Source: Streptomonospora nanhaiensis
GTDB lineage: Bacteria; Actinomycetota; Actinomycetes; Streptosporangiales; Streptosporangiaceae
DNA length: 64,000 nucleotides
NCBI RefSeq assembly: GCF_026642255.1
Contig: NZ_CP113264.1
Coordinates: 4,712,001-4,776,000, forward strand
Direction of reading: 5' to 3'
Shown: positions 17,537 to 25,881 of the stretch, one piece after another
Position numbering within the stretch: position 1 is the first letter of the stretch
How the letters are laid out: each line of letters starts with the position of its first letter
Made by a program: the position numbers and the translations under genes
Notes under the pieces: model-generated
What the model was told of the DNA's origin: nothing
The model's input: only the letters and a program-made list of their open reading frames with translations
Database searches by the model: none

Positions 17537-18742
17537 ATGTCCGTTTCCCCACCGCAGCTGCACGGTCCCGAGTTCGAGTCCGACCCCCACCCCGCCTACC
17601 GGTGGCTGCGCGAGCACTCCCCCGTGCACCGCGTGGACCTGCCCGGCGGGGCGTGGGCCTGGCTGGTGACCCGCCACGCCGACGCGCGGCGGGTCCTCGC
17701 CGACCCCGACATGCTCAAGGACCCCGCGGCGGGCGACGCCGCCTGGCGCGCGGCCGGCCTCGGTCTCCCCTACGACCACCGGCCCAGCCTGGTGCGCAGC
17801 ATGGTCAACGTGGACGCGCCCGACCACACGCGGCTGCGCCGGGTCGCGGGAGGGGCGTTCACCCCGCGCCGGGTCAGAGCTCTGAAGGAGAGCGCCGAAC
17901 GCGTCACCGCGGACCTGGTGGACCGCATCGCGGCCTCCGACCGGCCGGACCTGGTCCGGGACCTGGCCTATCCGCTGCCCATCGCCATCATCTGCGACAT
18001 CCTCGGCGTTCCCGGGGCGGACCGGCCCGAGTTCCACCGGCGGGCCGCGGTCATCGACTCCTCGTCCTACGAGGAGATGGAGGCCGTCGCCGCGACCACC
18101 GACTGGTTCGACCGCTACCTGGGGGAACTAATGGAAGCCCGCCTGGCCGAACCCTCCGACGACCTGCTGGGCGACCTGGTCGAGGCGCACCGCTCCGGGG
18201 AGCTGAGCCGCGACGAGGTGACGTCCACGGCGTTCCTGCTGCTGGTCGCCGGGCACGAGACCACGGTGGCCCTGATCGGGAACATGCTCTTCACCCTGCT
18301 GCGCCGCCCGGAGCGCTGGGAGGGCCTGTGCGCGGACCCGGCCCTCCTCGGCCCGGCGGTCGAGGAGTCCCTGCGCCTGGAGAGCCCCCTGCAGAACGCG
18401 ACCTGGCGGTTCCCGGGCAAGCCGACCACCGTGGGCGGGGTCGCGCTGGAGGCGGGCGAGCCGGTCCTGGTCTCCCTGCTGTCCGCGGGCCGGGACCCCG
18501 GGCGCTACGACGACGCCGACGGGTTCCGGCCCGGGCGCGGGGACGCGCACCTGGCGTTCGGGCACGGGGCGCACTTCTGCGTCGGGGCGCAGCTGGCGCG
18601 GATGGAGGCCCGGGTGGCGGTCGGCGCCCTCCTCGACCGGTTCCCCGGACTCCGCCTCGCGGTGGACGAGTCCGAGCTGCGGTGGTGGCCGAGCATGATC
18701 ATGCACGGCCTGTTCGCCCTGCCCGTGCGTACGGGGAGGTAG
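17537..18742 (+). CDS. Cytochrome P450
   Basis: Heme monooxygenase of the bacterial class I type, 401 residues, normal length. Signatures: the I-helix oxygen-binding AGHETT, the K-helix EESLRLE (ExxR), and the heme loop FGHGAHFCVG with ligand C348. The I-helix acidic/alcohol pair (E-T-T) is intact, so it should be active. ATG 17537 follows the purine-rich GAAAGG at 17525-17530. No ferredoxin or ferredoxin reductase gene is adjacent, so it must use redox partners encoded elsewhere. The upstream neighbour is the integrase remnant; substrate unknown. Confidence 0.93.
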   Translation: MSVSPPQLHGPEFESDPHPAYRWLREHSPVHRVDLPGGAWAWLVTRHADARRVLADPDMLKDPAAGDAAWRAAGLGLPYDHRPSLVRSMVNVDAPDHTRLRRVAGGAFTPRRVRALKESAERVTADLVDRIAASDRPDLVRDLAYPLPIAIICDILGVPGADRPEFHRRAAVIDSSSYEEMEAVAATTDWFDRYLGELMEARLAEPSDDLLGDLVEAHRSGELSRDEVTSTAFLLLVAGHETTVALIGNMLFTLLRRPERWEGLCADPALLGPAVEESLRLESPLQNATWRFPGKPTTVGGVALEAGEPVLVSLLSAGRDPGRYDDADGFRPGRGDAHLAFGHGAHFCVGAQLARMEARVAVGALLDRFPGLRLAVDESELRWWPSMIMHGLFALPVRTGR

Positions 18743-18935
18743 CGGCGGGCGGGGCCCGTCGCGGGCGGCCCCTTCCGGGCCCGCACCGGAAGCGGCGAAA
18801 GCACAGAAAACTTACTCCCGGTTGGCTGGACGTTAGCCGCCCGGCACCGGTGGGTAACCGAGACTGACACACGGAGCGCGCCACCGTGTGCGCTCCAGTC
18901 GCGAGACGAGTCACACCGACTGGAGGGGGACCAGA

Positions 18936-19532
18936 GTGACGACCGCAGACCGCAAGGCCGGAACGACGCCCAAGCCCAGGAGCAGCCAGCCGTGGCTGCA
19001 CCAGAAGGGCAAGGAGATCCAGGAGTTCGGCACGGTTCGCCAGCTTCCGGTCGGCCTCTCCTACGACGCGCGGATGTACTCGTGCCAGCGGCTGAACCAG
19101 GTGCTGTGCGACACCCGCATCCTGCACGACCTGTACAAGAAGCACCACTGGCTGATGCGCGGGCAGACGTTCTACCAGCTCCACCTGCTGATGGACAAGC
19201 ACGCCGACGAGCAGACCGAGCTGATCGACACCATCGCCGAGCGCGTCCAGACCCTGGGCGGCGTGGCGGTCGGGGACCCTCGGCACGTCGCCGAGATCAC
19301 CAACGTCCCGCGTCCGCCGAACGGCGTCGAGGAGGTGCCCGCGATGCTCTCCCGCCTCCTGGAGGCGCACGAGACCATCCTGGAGGACTGCCACGACGCC
19401 GCCGCGCGCACCCAGGAGATGGGCGACGACGGGACGAACGACCTGCTGGTCTCGGAGGTGATCCGCGTCAACGAGCTGCAGGCCTGGTTCGTGGCCGAGC
19501 ACCTGGTGGACACCCCGCTCGTCCACGCCTGA
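18936..19532 (+). CDS. Dps-family DNA-binding ferritin-like protein
   Basis: Ferritin-like protein that oxidises and stores iron and protects DNA, 198 residues. The Dps core starts after a ~50-residue Lys/Arg/Ser-rich N-terminal extension, which is typical of DNA-binding Dps. Ferroxidase ligands appear in the conserved KKHHWLMRGQTFYQLH and MDKHADEQTELIDTIAER segments. GTG 18936 is preceded by a strong GGAGGGGGA at 18922-18930. A 190-bp leader with an AT-richer patch (around 18,800-18,840) is likely its promoter; Dps genes are usually stress-induced, but I cannot name the regulator. Confidence 0.9.
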   Translation: MTTADRKAGTTPKPRSSQPWLHQKGKEIQEFGTVRQLPVGLSYDARMYSCQRLNQVLCDTRILHDLYKKHHWLMRGQTFYQLHLLMDKHADEQTELIDTIAERVQTLGGVAVGDPRHVAEITNVPRPPNGVEEVPAMLSRLLEAHETILEDCHDAAARTQEMGDDGTNDLLVSEVIRVNELQAWFVAEHLVDTPLVHA

Positions 19533-19538
19533 GGCGTC

Positions 19539-19573
19539 CGGGCCCCGCACCGCCGGACGGCGTGCGGGGCCCG
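19539..19573 (+). terminator. Terminator hairpin after the Dps gene
   Basis: CGGGCCCCGCAC at 19539-19550 pairs perfectly with GTGCGGGGCCCG at 19562-19573 across an 11-nt loop. The remaining ~170 bp to 19,745 show no gene. Confidence 0.6.
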
Positions 19574-19745
19574 CGGGCGCCCGCAGCCGGTTCGCGTACG
19601 GCGTGCCCGCCCCGGGCACCGGGGATTCGTGCCCCGGTCCGCTCGGGACCCCGCAGGTCCCCGGAGCGGGAACCTGCCGCGACCGGGAGGGGCCGGGCCC
19701 GGCTCCTCTCCGCGTGCCCGCGTCCGGCGTCGCCCCGTGGCCGGG

Positions 19746-20696
19746 TCAGGTCAGGGTCAGCACGATCTTTCCGGTGGTGCGGCCCGTCTCCCCCAGCTCG
19801 TGCGCCTCGGCGGCCTCCTCCAGGGGGAAGGTCGCGGCGACCAGCGGCTTCAACCGCCCCTCCTCCACGAGCGCGGTGACCGCCTCCAGGCCCTTGTGGT
19901 CGGGTTCGACCATCAGGGTCACGCCGCGGACGCCCGCGCCCGCCTTCTCCGCGGCCCGGGCGACCCCCTCGGTGTCGAAGGGGTTGGCCAGGCCGATGTA
20001 CAGCCCGCCGGGCCGCAGGGTGCGCAGCGACCGCTCCAGGTAGTCGCCGCCGATGGCGTCGAGCACCACGTCCACGTCGCCGACGGCCTCGGCGAAGTCC
20101 TCGGCCGCGTAGTCGACCACCTCGTTCGCCCCCAGGCCCAGGAGGAGGTCGTGCTTGGCGGCGCTGGCGGTACCGATCACGTGGGCTCCCCGGGCCCTCG
20201 CGATCTGGACGGCCAGGTGGCCCACGCCCCCCGCCGCGGCGTGGACGAGGACGCGCTGTCCTGCTCCGACGTCCGCGGTGTCCACCAGGGCCTGCCAGGC
20301 GGTGAGCGCGGCGAGCGGGAGGGCGGCGGCGTGGACGTGGTCGAGTCCCGCGGGCTTGGGGGCGAAGTGCCGCGCGGGGCCGGTGACCTGGTCGGCGTAG
20401 GCGCCGGGGGTGTCGGGGAAGTTCGGCATCCCGTAGACCTCGTCGCCGACGGCGAAGCGGGTGACCCCCGGGGAGACGGCGGTGACGACCCCGGAGACGT
20501 CCCAGCCCTGGCCGAAGGGGGGCGTGTACCAGTAGCCGGTGGTCCGCATCTTCCAGTCGGTCGGGTTGACGCCGGCCGCGTGCACCCGCACCCGGATGTG
20601 GGTGGGCGCGGGCTCGGGCACGGGGGCCTCGACGATCTCCAGGACCTCGGGGCCGCCGACGGACTTCTGCTGGACGGTGCGCATGTGCTCTGTCAT
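19746..20696 (-). CDS. NADP-dependent quinone-oxidoreductase-type dehydrogenase (MDR)
   Basis: Zinc-free medium-chain dehydrogenase/reductase of 316 residues. Features: GroES-like N-domain (GVNPTDWKMRTTGYW; GWDVSGVV; GDEVYGM), Rossmann fold with the cofactor loop HAAAGGVGHLAVQIARARGA, and no structural zinc cysteines. The family reduces quinones or enones with NADPH. ATG 20696 begins MTEHMRTVQQ. It is divergent from an HxlR regulator with a 65-bp gap, a common pairing in which HxlR represses an electrophile- or quinone-detoxifying reductase. Confidence 0.9.
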   Translation of the reverse strand: MTEHMRTVQQKSVGGPEVLEIVEAPVPEPAPTHIRVRVHAAGVNPTDWKMRTTGYWYTPPFGQGWDVSGVVTAVSPGVTRFAVGDEVYGMPNFPDTPGAYADQVTGPARHFAPKPAGLDHVHAAALPLAALTAWQALVDTADVGAGQRVLVHAAAGGVGHLAVQIARARGAHVIGTASAAKHDLLLGLGANEVVDYAAEDFAEAVGDVDVVLDAIGGDYLERSLRTLRPGGLYIGLANPFDTEGVARAAEKAGAGVRGVTLMVEPDHKGLEAVTALVEEGRLKPLVAATFPLEEAAEAHELGETGRTTGKIVLTLT

Positions 20697-20716
20697 GCGC
20701 CCAGCTTCCCGGCTAA

Positions 20717-20768
20717 GGTATCCCTTGTATAGAAGGCACTTTCCCCATCTGTAGGTACCTGGTGTATA
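20717..20768. promoter_or_regulatory. Two direct operator-like repeats between oxidoreductase and HxlR genes
   Basis: Two copies of GGTA-N6-GTATA lie at 20717-20731 and 20754-20768, 37 bp apart in the same orientation. The second overlaps the GTG start of the regulator gene. They are likely HxlR binding sites for control of both genes. Confidence 0.45.
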
Positions 20769-21169
20769 CCACTCCTGACTTGCGAGAACTCGGCGGCGCC
20801 GATGTCTACCTGCGGAACTGTGCGTCCCGCAACGTCCTCTCCCTGCTGTCCAACAAGTGGCTGTGCCTGGTGGTGGGGGTGCTCTCCCAGGGCCCCGCGC
20901 GCTTCGGCGAGCTGCGCCGCCGCCTGGACGGCATCACGCAGAAGATGCTGACCCAGACCCTGCGCGAGATGGAGCGGGCGGGGCTGGTCGACCGCCGGGT
21001 GTACCCGACGACCCCGCCGCGCGTGGAGTACAGCCTGACCGCGCTCGGAGCCGAGGTGGAGGCGCTGATGGGGTCGATCCGCCTGTGGTCGGAGGAGCAC
21101 ATGGACGAGATCGCCTCGGCGCGCGCGGCCTACGACGAGCGCGCGTCCCGGGCGGTGGAACCCCTGTAG
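20762..21169 (+). CDS. HxlR-family winged-helix regulator
   Basis: A 135-residue regulator with the HxlR/MarR-like winged helix: NKWLCLVVGVLSQGPARFGEL, RLDGITQKMLTQTLREMERAGLVDR, and the YSLTALG wing. A single cysteine near the N-terminus (RNCASRN) occupies the position used for redox or electrophile sensing in several HxlR/QorR/YodB-type proteins. GTG 20762 is the only sensible start. Paired with the divergent quinone-type reductase, so it probably controls that gene and itself. Confidence 0.9.
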   Translation: MYTTPDLRELGGADVYLRNCASRNVLSLLSNKWLCLVVGVLSQGPARFGELRRRLDGITQKMLTQTLREMERAGLVDRRVYPTTPPRVEYSLTALGAEVEALMGSIRLWSEEHMDEIASARAAYDERASRAVEPL

Positions 21170-21267
21170 CGCTCGGAAACGGCGCGGGAGCGGGACCGCC
21201 GGGGGGACCCGGGGCCGGGGACACCGCCGCCACCGGACATCCGCGGTGGAGTACCCACAATCCCCCT

Positions 21268-21291
21268 AAAACCCACTTGTTTAGTAGAGTT
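21268..21291. promoter_or_regulatory. Sulfur-regulon dyad, site A (TauE-type exporter)
   Basis: Matches CCYAC-N3-TTWRGT as CCCAC-TTG-TTTAGT, followed by AGAG; the flanking AAAA and GTT also match sites B and C. It ends 6 bp before ATG 21298, so protein bound here would block transcription or initiation. Confidence 0.6.
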
Positions 21292-21297
21292 ATCCGC

Positions 21298-22104
21298 ATG
21301 GAGATCCTCGTCGCCGTCATGGCCGGATTCGCCGTCGCGGCCGTGACGGCCCCCGTGGGGATCTCGGGGGCCGTCCTCCTGCTTCCCGTGCAGCTCAGCG
21401 CCCTGGGGATGCACGGACCCGCGGTCAGTGCCACCAACCTGCTCTACAACGTGGTGGCCACGCCGCTGGGCCTGAGCCGCCTGGCCCGGTCGGCGCGCGG
21501 CCACGGCGCGGAGATGCTCGTGGCCTCGGCCGCCGCCGTGCCCTGCGCGGTGGCGGGCGCCGCCGTGCGCGTCACCTGGCTGTCCGATCCCGCGCTCTTC
21601 CGCGGCCTGCTCGCCGTGCTCATGCTCGCCATGGGGGCGCGCCTCCTCGCGGTCCGCCGGGCACGGGCTTCCGCTCCCCCGCCGACAGGGGCCGGGGGCG
21701 CGCGGCCCGCACACGGGGGCCGCGCCCTGCTCGCGCTCGCGGCGGGCGGCGCGGCGCTGTTCGGCGCGGCGGTGGGCATCGGCGGCGGCTCCCTGCTGTC
21801 GCCACTGCTCATCGGCGCGGCCGGGTGGCTGACCTCGCGGGCCGCCGTGGTGGCCCTGACCACCACCCTGGCCACGTCCGTGGTGGGCCTGACCGCCTAC
21901 GCGGTGTTCGACCGTATCGGTTTCGGCGCGGCCCCGGCCGCCCCCGACTGGGGCGTGGGCCTGGCGCTGGGGCTCGGCGGCGCGCTCGGCTCCCTGGTGG
22001 GAATCGGGTTCTCCCGCCGCCTGGGAGAGCAGCCGCTGCGCTTCCTGCTCGGCGCGCTCGTCACGGCCACCGGCGTGGTCTACCTGGCCGGCCTGCTGCC
22101 CTGA
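21298..22104 (+). CDS. TauE/SafE (TSUP)-family sulfite/anion exporter
   Basis: Integral membrane protein of 268 residues with about eight hydrophobic spans and the family repeats: an N-terminal AVTAPVGISGAVLLLPVQL with the conserved proline/glycine loop, and a second half with AAVGIGGGSLLSPLLI. TSUP proteins export sulfite, sulfoacetate or related anions produced when organosulfonates are degraded. Its context (site A upstream, sulfonate importer nearby) supports sulfite export. The start at ATG 21298 lies directly behind the operator, with no clear Shine-Dalgarno sequence. Confidence 0.88.
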   Translation: MEILVAVMAGFAVAAVTAPVGISGAVLLLPVQLSALGMHGPAVSATNLLYNVVATPLGLSRLARSARGHGAEMLVASAAAVPCAVAGAAVRVTWLSDPALFRGLLAVLMLAMGARLLAVRRARASAPPPTGAGGARPAHGGRALLALAAGGAALFGAAVGIGGGSLLSPLLIGAAGWLTSRAAVVALTTTLATSVVGLTAYAVFDRIGFGAAPAAPDWGVGLALGLGGALGSLVGIGFSRRLGEQPLRFLLGALVTATGVVYLAGLLP

Positions 22105-22153
22105 GGCCGCCGGGACAGGGACCCGTCGCGATGGCCCTTCCGCCCGACGACGA

Positions 22154-22186
22154 CGGGGCCGGGCCGCGCATCGCGGCCCGGCCCCG
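22154..22186. terminator. Bidirectional hairpin between TauE-type and secreted-protein genes
   Basis: GGGGCCGGGCCGCG at 22155-22168 pairs with CGCGGCCCGGCCCC at 22172-22185; a flanking C/G extends the stem to 15 bp with a 3-nt loop. Confidence 0.65.
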
Positions 22187-22200
22187 GTACGAGCGGTCCT

Positions 22201-22572
22201 CTAGTAGACCTGCGCGTGGAACTGCGGAGCGGCGAAGGTGCCGCCGGTGGAGAAGTCCACGCTCCTGCCGCTCGGGATGCGGTAGCCCCCGGTCGACTTC
22301 AAGCGCCCGCCGCTGTTCCTGATGGTCACGTAGTAGCCCTCGTTGCCGTTGGTGCTCACACTGGTGCACTGGCCGGAGTTGACGACGTAGGTGGAGAAGC
22401 CGCCGCGGTCCGGGAAGGTCGCCTGGGCGGAGTAGCCGGAGCCGACGTTGCAGAGCCGGAAGGTGCCCGCGGCGGAGGCCGGGGAGGCGGCGGCGAGCGC
22501 GAGGCCGAAGGTGAGGAGCAGGCCGGCGAGCACCGACGAGGTCAGGGCCTTGCCTCTGCGGAAGATGGACAT
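22201..22572 (-). CDS. Small secreted protein of unknown function (123 aa)
   Basis: A 123-residue exported protein. The Sec signal peptide is clear: a basic start MSIFRRGK, hydrophobic SVLAGLLLTFGLALAAA, and a cleavage site after ASPASA near residue 34. The mature ~89 residues contain two cysteines (RLCNVGSG; SGQCTSV), likely a disulfide, and beta-rich, aromatic-containing sequence (GYYVTIRNSGG). I recognise no family; similar small secreted proteins are common in actinomycetes. ATG 22572 follows GGAGAC. Upstream, on the + strand, is a distinctly T/G-rich low-GC stretch at 22,675-22,740 that may hold its promoter. Confidence 0.72.
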   Translation of the reverse strand: MSIFRRGKALTSSVLAGLLLTFGLALAAASPASAAGTFRLCNVGSGYSAQATFPDRGGFSTYVVNSGQCTSVSTNGNEGYYVTIRNSGGRLKSTGGYRIPSGRSVDFSTGGTFAAPQFHAQVY

Positions 22573-22765
22573 GTGCGTCTCCAAAAACCATAGGGGGTAC
22601 GGGCCGGCCGAGCGGGGACCGGGACGTGCCGGGGGTAGTGGCGCAACGCAGTCAACCACACACCAGCCGTCAAAAACCAGGTTTGTGTGGCTTTTTTGTT
22701 GGCTTCTTGTTGTTCTTGTTGGTTTTGCTTGGGTTAACACCCCGGTCCAGCCCTGTACACCGAGA

Positions 22766-22803
22766 ACGGGGAGGACGCGCGCCCCCGCGCACGTCCTCCC
22801 CGT
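22766..22803 (-). terminator. Terminator hairpin after the SsuABC-like operon
   Basis: ACGGGGAGGACG at 22766-22777 pairs perfectly with CGTCCTCCCCGT at 22792-22803, 24 bp beyond the permease stop. Confidence 0.6.
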
Positions 22804-22826
22804 CCCTTCCCGCGGGCCCGTACCGG

Positions 22827-23708
22827 TCAGGAGCCGGTGATGCCCCAGCGGCGGCGCAGGGCCCGGTCGGCCCAGTTGAAGAACACGTCGATGACGATGC
22901 CGACGACGAGCACGATGATGATGTAGCTGAGCAGCCGTTCGGCGTCGTTGAGCTGGCGCGCCTGGCTGAGCGCCCACCCGATGGAGTTCTGCTGGTTGAT
23001 GATCACCAGCAGCTCGCCCGCCATCAGCGAGCGCCAGGCGAAGGCCCAGCCCTGCTTGAGGCCGGTGACGAACATCGGCAGGGCCGCCGGGATGATCAGC
23101 ACCGTGTACCGCTGCACCCCCCGCAGGCCCATCACCTGCCCGGCCCGCAGCAGCGACGGGGACACGTAGTCGATGCCCGAGGTCAGCCCGCCCGCGATGG
23201 AGGGGGCCGCGCCCAGCACGATCACGAACATGATCGCCGACTCGCTGATGCCGTACAGCAGCATCGCGAACGGGAACCACACGATGGAGGGCATCGTCTG
23301 GAGCCCGGTGATCAGCGAGCCGATCGCCACCCGCAGCGGCTTGAACTGCGAGACCGCGATGCCGATGATCACGCCCACGACCAGGGCCAGGGCGAAGCCG
23401 GTCAGGGCCCGCCGCATGGTGACCTGGACGGCCTCCCAGAACTCGGGTGTGGTGATCTCCCGGAAGAGGGTCGGCAGCACCCTGTCCGGTCCGGGGAAGA
23501 CGAACTCGGTCCGCCACCCGGACCACACCACCGCTTGCCAGGCGAGCAGCACCAGGGCCACCGCGGCCAGCTTGGGCCAGGTCGCTGCCCAGATCCTCCC
23601 GGCGGTCTCGGCGGCACTGCGCTCCCCCGTACCGCGCCGGGGCTGGAGTTCGAGTGCGTCGAGTCCGCGGACGCGGCGCCGGTCGTCCCGCACATCGGTG
23701 TCAGGCAT
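22827..23708 (-). CDS. ssuC: Sulfonate-type ABC transporter permease
   Basis: Inner-membrane permease of the SsuC/TauC/NitT family, 293 residues with about six TM spans. The EAA loop is visible as LLRAGQVMGLRGVQRYTVLIIPAALP. Family-typical strings include FWEAVQVTMRRALTGFALALVVG and WFPFAMLLYGISE. The start overlaps the end of the ATPase gene by 8 bp (23701-23708), implying translational coupling. It would form the channel for the SsuA-like binding protein encoded first in the operon. Confidence 0.9.
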   Translation of the reverse strand: MPDTDVRDDRRRVRGLDALELQPRRGTGERSAAETAGRIWAATWPKLAAVALVLLAWQAVVWSGWRTEFVFPGPDRVLPTLFREITTPEFWEAVQVTMRRALTGFALALVVGVIIGIAVSQFKPLRVAIGSLITGLQTMPSIVWFPFAMLLYGISESAIMFVIVLGAAPSIAGGLTSGIDYVSPSLLRAGQVMGLRGVQRYTVLIIPAALPMFVTGLKQGWAFAWRSLMAGELLVIINQQNSIGWALSQARQLNDAERLLSYIIIVLVVGIVIDVFFNWADRALRRRWGITGS

Positions 23709-24471
23709 GGCGCGAGACCTCCTCGCGGAGTCGGTCGGTGATGGTGGCGGCCTGCTCGGCGATCTGCACCGAGTCGATCCGGCGGGGGCGCTCGCCCTCG
23801 ACCGGGAAGGCGTCGATCACCCGGCCGGGGCGGCTGGACAGCAGCACGACCCGGTCGCCCAGGCGCACCGCCTCGCGCACGTTGTGGGTGACGAAGAGGA
23901 TGGTCAGCTCCTTCTCGCGCCAGATCCGCTCCAGCTCGTCGTGGAGGATGTCGCGGGTCATGGCGTCCAGCGCGCCGAACGGCTCGTCCATGAGCAGCAC
24001 GTCCGCGTCCTGGGCCAGCGCGCGGGCCAGGGCGACGCGCTGGCGCATGCCGCCGGACAGCTCGTGGGGGCGCTTGCGGTCGAAGCCGGTGAGCCGCACC
24101 AGGTCCAGGAGTTCGGCGACGCGCTTCCTGCGCTCGGCCCGGGGCACCTTGTTGACCTTCATGGGCACCTCGATGTTGGCGCCCACGGTCAGCCACGGGA
24201 ACAGCGCGGCCTCCTGGAACATCATCGCGACCTTGTGGCCGCCCGCGTCCACGCTGCCCGTCGTGGGCTGTTCGAGTCCGGCGACGAGGGAGAGCAGGGT
24301 GCTCTTCCCGCAGCCGGACGCGCCCACGATGGCGAGGAACTCCCCGGTGCCGACGGTGACGGACATCCCGTCGATCGCGGTCACGGCGCCCTTGCCGTGT
24401 CCGAAGACCTTGGAGATGTCCTGGATCTCCACGGCGGCGGTGCGCGCGGGCGTCTCTGTGACGGTGGTCAT
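23701..24471 (-). CDS. ssuB: Sulfonate-type ABC transporter ATP-binding protein
   Basis: ATPase subunit of 256 residues with a complete motif set: Walker A GASGCGKST, Q-loop (MFQEAALFPWL), signature LSGGMRQRVALARAL, Walker B DVLLMDEPFGALD and the H-loop FVTHNVREAV. The MFQEAALFPW sequence is characteristic of the SsuB/TauB/NrtD branch. It starts 6 bp after the binding-protein gene and overlaps the permease gene, so A-B-C forms one operon under site B. Confidence 0.93.
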   Translation of the reverse strand: MTTVTETPARTAAVEIQDISKVFGHGKGAVTAIDGMSVTVGTGEFLAIVGASGCGKSTLLSLVAGLEQPTTGSVDAGGHKVAMMFQEAALFPWLTVGANIEVPMKVNKVPRAERRKRVAELLDLVRLTGFDRKRPHELSGGMRQRVALARALAQDADVLLMDEPFGALDAMTRDILHDELERIWREKELTILFVTHNVREAVRLGDRVVLLSSRPGRVIDAFPVEGERPRRIDSVQIAEQAATITDRLREEVSRHA

Positions 24472-24477
24472 GGGCCT

Positions 24478-25533
24478 CTACCCTTCCAACCCGGCGACCC
24501 GCTCGCGGCCGTCCTCGGCGAGGAGACCGTTGAGCAGGTCGAGGGCGTAGATTCCGTTCAGGTCGACGGGTTCGAGCAGTCCGACGGCCTCGGCTCTGTC
24601 GGCGCCGGCGAGCAGCGAGGGGGCGACGGGGTCGACGGTAAAGGCCACGTTGTCGAAGGCCGACGCGGTGATGCCGGGGTCGAGCCGCGCGCCGGTGAGC
24701 GACTCCAGATGGTCCCCGGCCGCCGCCCGCGCCCGTTCGGGCTCCTCGTTGAGCAGGTCGACGGAGGCGATGTGGCCGCGCAGCAGGTCCTCGACCACCT
24801 CGGGGTTGCGGTCGAGGAACTCGGCGCCGACCGCGAGGTGGGTGGTGACGAACCGGCCGTCGGTCTGCGGCCACAGGTCGGCCTCGTCGATGAGCAGGTG
24901 CGCGTCGTCCTCGGCGAGCACCCGACTCAGGTGGGGCTCGGGCAGCCAGGCGCCGTCGATCTCGCCGAGGGCGAAGGCGTCCACGGTCTCGGCGTTGGCC
25001 TGGGGCACGATCGACAGGTCTCCGCCCCCGGCGGTGTCGACGTCCCAGCCCTGCTCCTCGGCGATCCAGCGCAGCGCCACGTCCTGGGTGCCGCCCAGCT
25101 GCGGGGTGGCCAGGGTGGTGCCGCGCAGGTCGTCCAGGGAGTCGATGCCCTCGCGCACGACGAGCCCGGTCCCCCTGGTGGCGGCCCCGGCGACGACGTG
25201 CAGCGCCTGGCCCTCGGACTGCGCCCACCCGTTGACGGCGGGGCTGGGGCCGAGGTAGGCGGCGTCGACCTCGCCGGAGAACAGGGCGTTGACGGCGTCG
25301 GGGCCGCTGTTGAAGATGCGGGTGTCGAAGGCGACGTCCTCGCCGAGGGCGCCGGGGATGATCCCGTCCTGGACGCCCACGAGGGCCGGGGCGTGGGTGA
25401 TGTTCGGGAAGTAGCCGAGGGTCAGCGAGGACCCGTCGGCCTCCTCGGCGCCGGCCGCCCCGCACCCGGTGGCGGCCAGGCCGACGGCCAGGGCCGCCAG
25501 GGCGGTTCTCAGGGGGAGGGAGGGCACACGCAT
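24478..25533 (-). CDS. ssuA: SsuA-like sulfonate-binding lipoprotein
   Basis: Extracytoplasmic substrate-binding protein of 351 residues for an SsuABC-type importer. The lipobox LAATGC gives an acylated Cys near residue 24. The body matches the SsuA/NMT1 fold: LTLGYFPNITHAPALVGVQ, SGPDAVNALFSGEVDAAYLGPSPAVNG, and APELVV-like TRGTGLVVREGID. ATG 25533 follows AAGGACC. The ligand is inferred as aliphatic sulfonate or sulfate ester from the sulfur context and not from residues. The operator (site B) sits 37 bp upstream, and a CRP-like dyad lies further out at 25,783. Confidence 0.88.
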   Translation of the reverse strand: MRVPSLPLRTALAALAVGLAATGCGAAGAEEADGSSLTLGYFPNITHAPALVGVQDGIIPGALGEDVAFDTRIFNSGPDAVNALFSGEVDAAYLGPSPAVNGWAQSEGQALHVVAGAATRGTGLVVREGIDSLDDLRGTTLATPQLGGTQDVALRWIAEEQGWDVDTAGGGDLSIVPQANAETVDAFALGEIDGAWLPEPHLSRVLAEDDAHLLIDEADLWPQTDGRFVTTHLAVGAEFLDRNPEVVEDLLRGHIASVDLLNEEPERARAAAGDHLESLTGARLDPGITASAFDNVAFTVDPVAPSLLAGADRAEAVGLLEPVDLNGIYALDLLNGLLAEDGRERVAGLEG

Positions 25534-25569
25534 GGAGTGGTCCTTTTCGTGCTGCGTCGGAGGACGAGC

Positions 25570-25595
25570 AAAACTCTACTTAATAAGTAGGTTTT
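25570..25595. promoter_or_regulatory. Sulfur-regulon dyad, site B (ssuABC)
   Basis: The core CTACTTA-A-TAAGTAG at 25576-25590 is an exact 15-bp dyad, flanked by AAAACT and GTTTT. Read on the minus strand it gives CCTAC-TTA-TTAAGT. The flank continues as GTGGAA, as at site C. Confidence 0.7.
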
Positions 25596-25782
25596 GTGGA
25601 AGCAGGCGAATCGTCCCCCGCTTCCCGAATGACCAGCCCAAACACCCCGAACCGCACTCCAGGGATGACCCCACCCACCGAGAAGACCCAGGTCAGAACG
25701 GCGCGCCGGTCGCGATGCGCGCCACCGGGCACCCGCCGCACCCCCGCGCCACGCCAGCACGGTCGGCAGCACTTCGCATAAT

Positions 25783-25796
25783 GTGATCCAGATCAC
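25783..25796. promoter_or_regulatory. CRP-like dyad upstream of ssuA
   Basis: GTGATCCAGATCAC is a perfect dyad of the GTGA-N6-TCAC type bound by Crp/GlxR-class regulators. It lies 250 bp upstream of ssuA and just beyond the 3' end of the DUF1801 gene. Confidence 0.35.
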
Positions 25797-25840
25797 CACG
25801 CCTCGCCCGGGTGTGTCGGAGGCCCGAGATGGCCCGGCGG

Positions 25841-25881
25841 CCCGCCGCCCCGGCGGCCCGCCGGGCCGCCGGGGCGGCGGG
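25841..25881. terminator. 41-bp perfect GC palindrome after the DUF1801 gene
   Basis: The 20 bases 25841-25860 are the exact reverse complement of 25862-25881, with a single central base. It abuts the TGA of the DUF1801 gene at 25882. The most economical reading is an extremely strong terminator. Confidence 0.6.
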
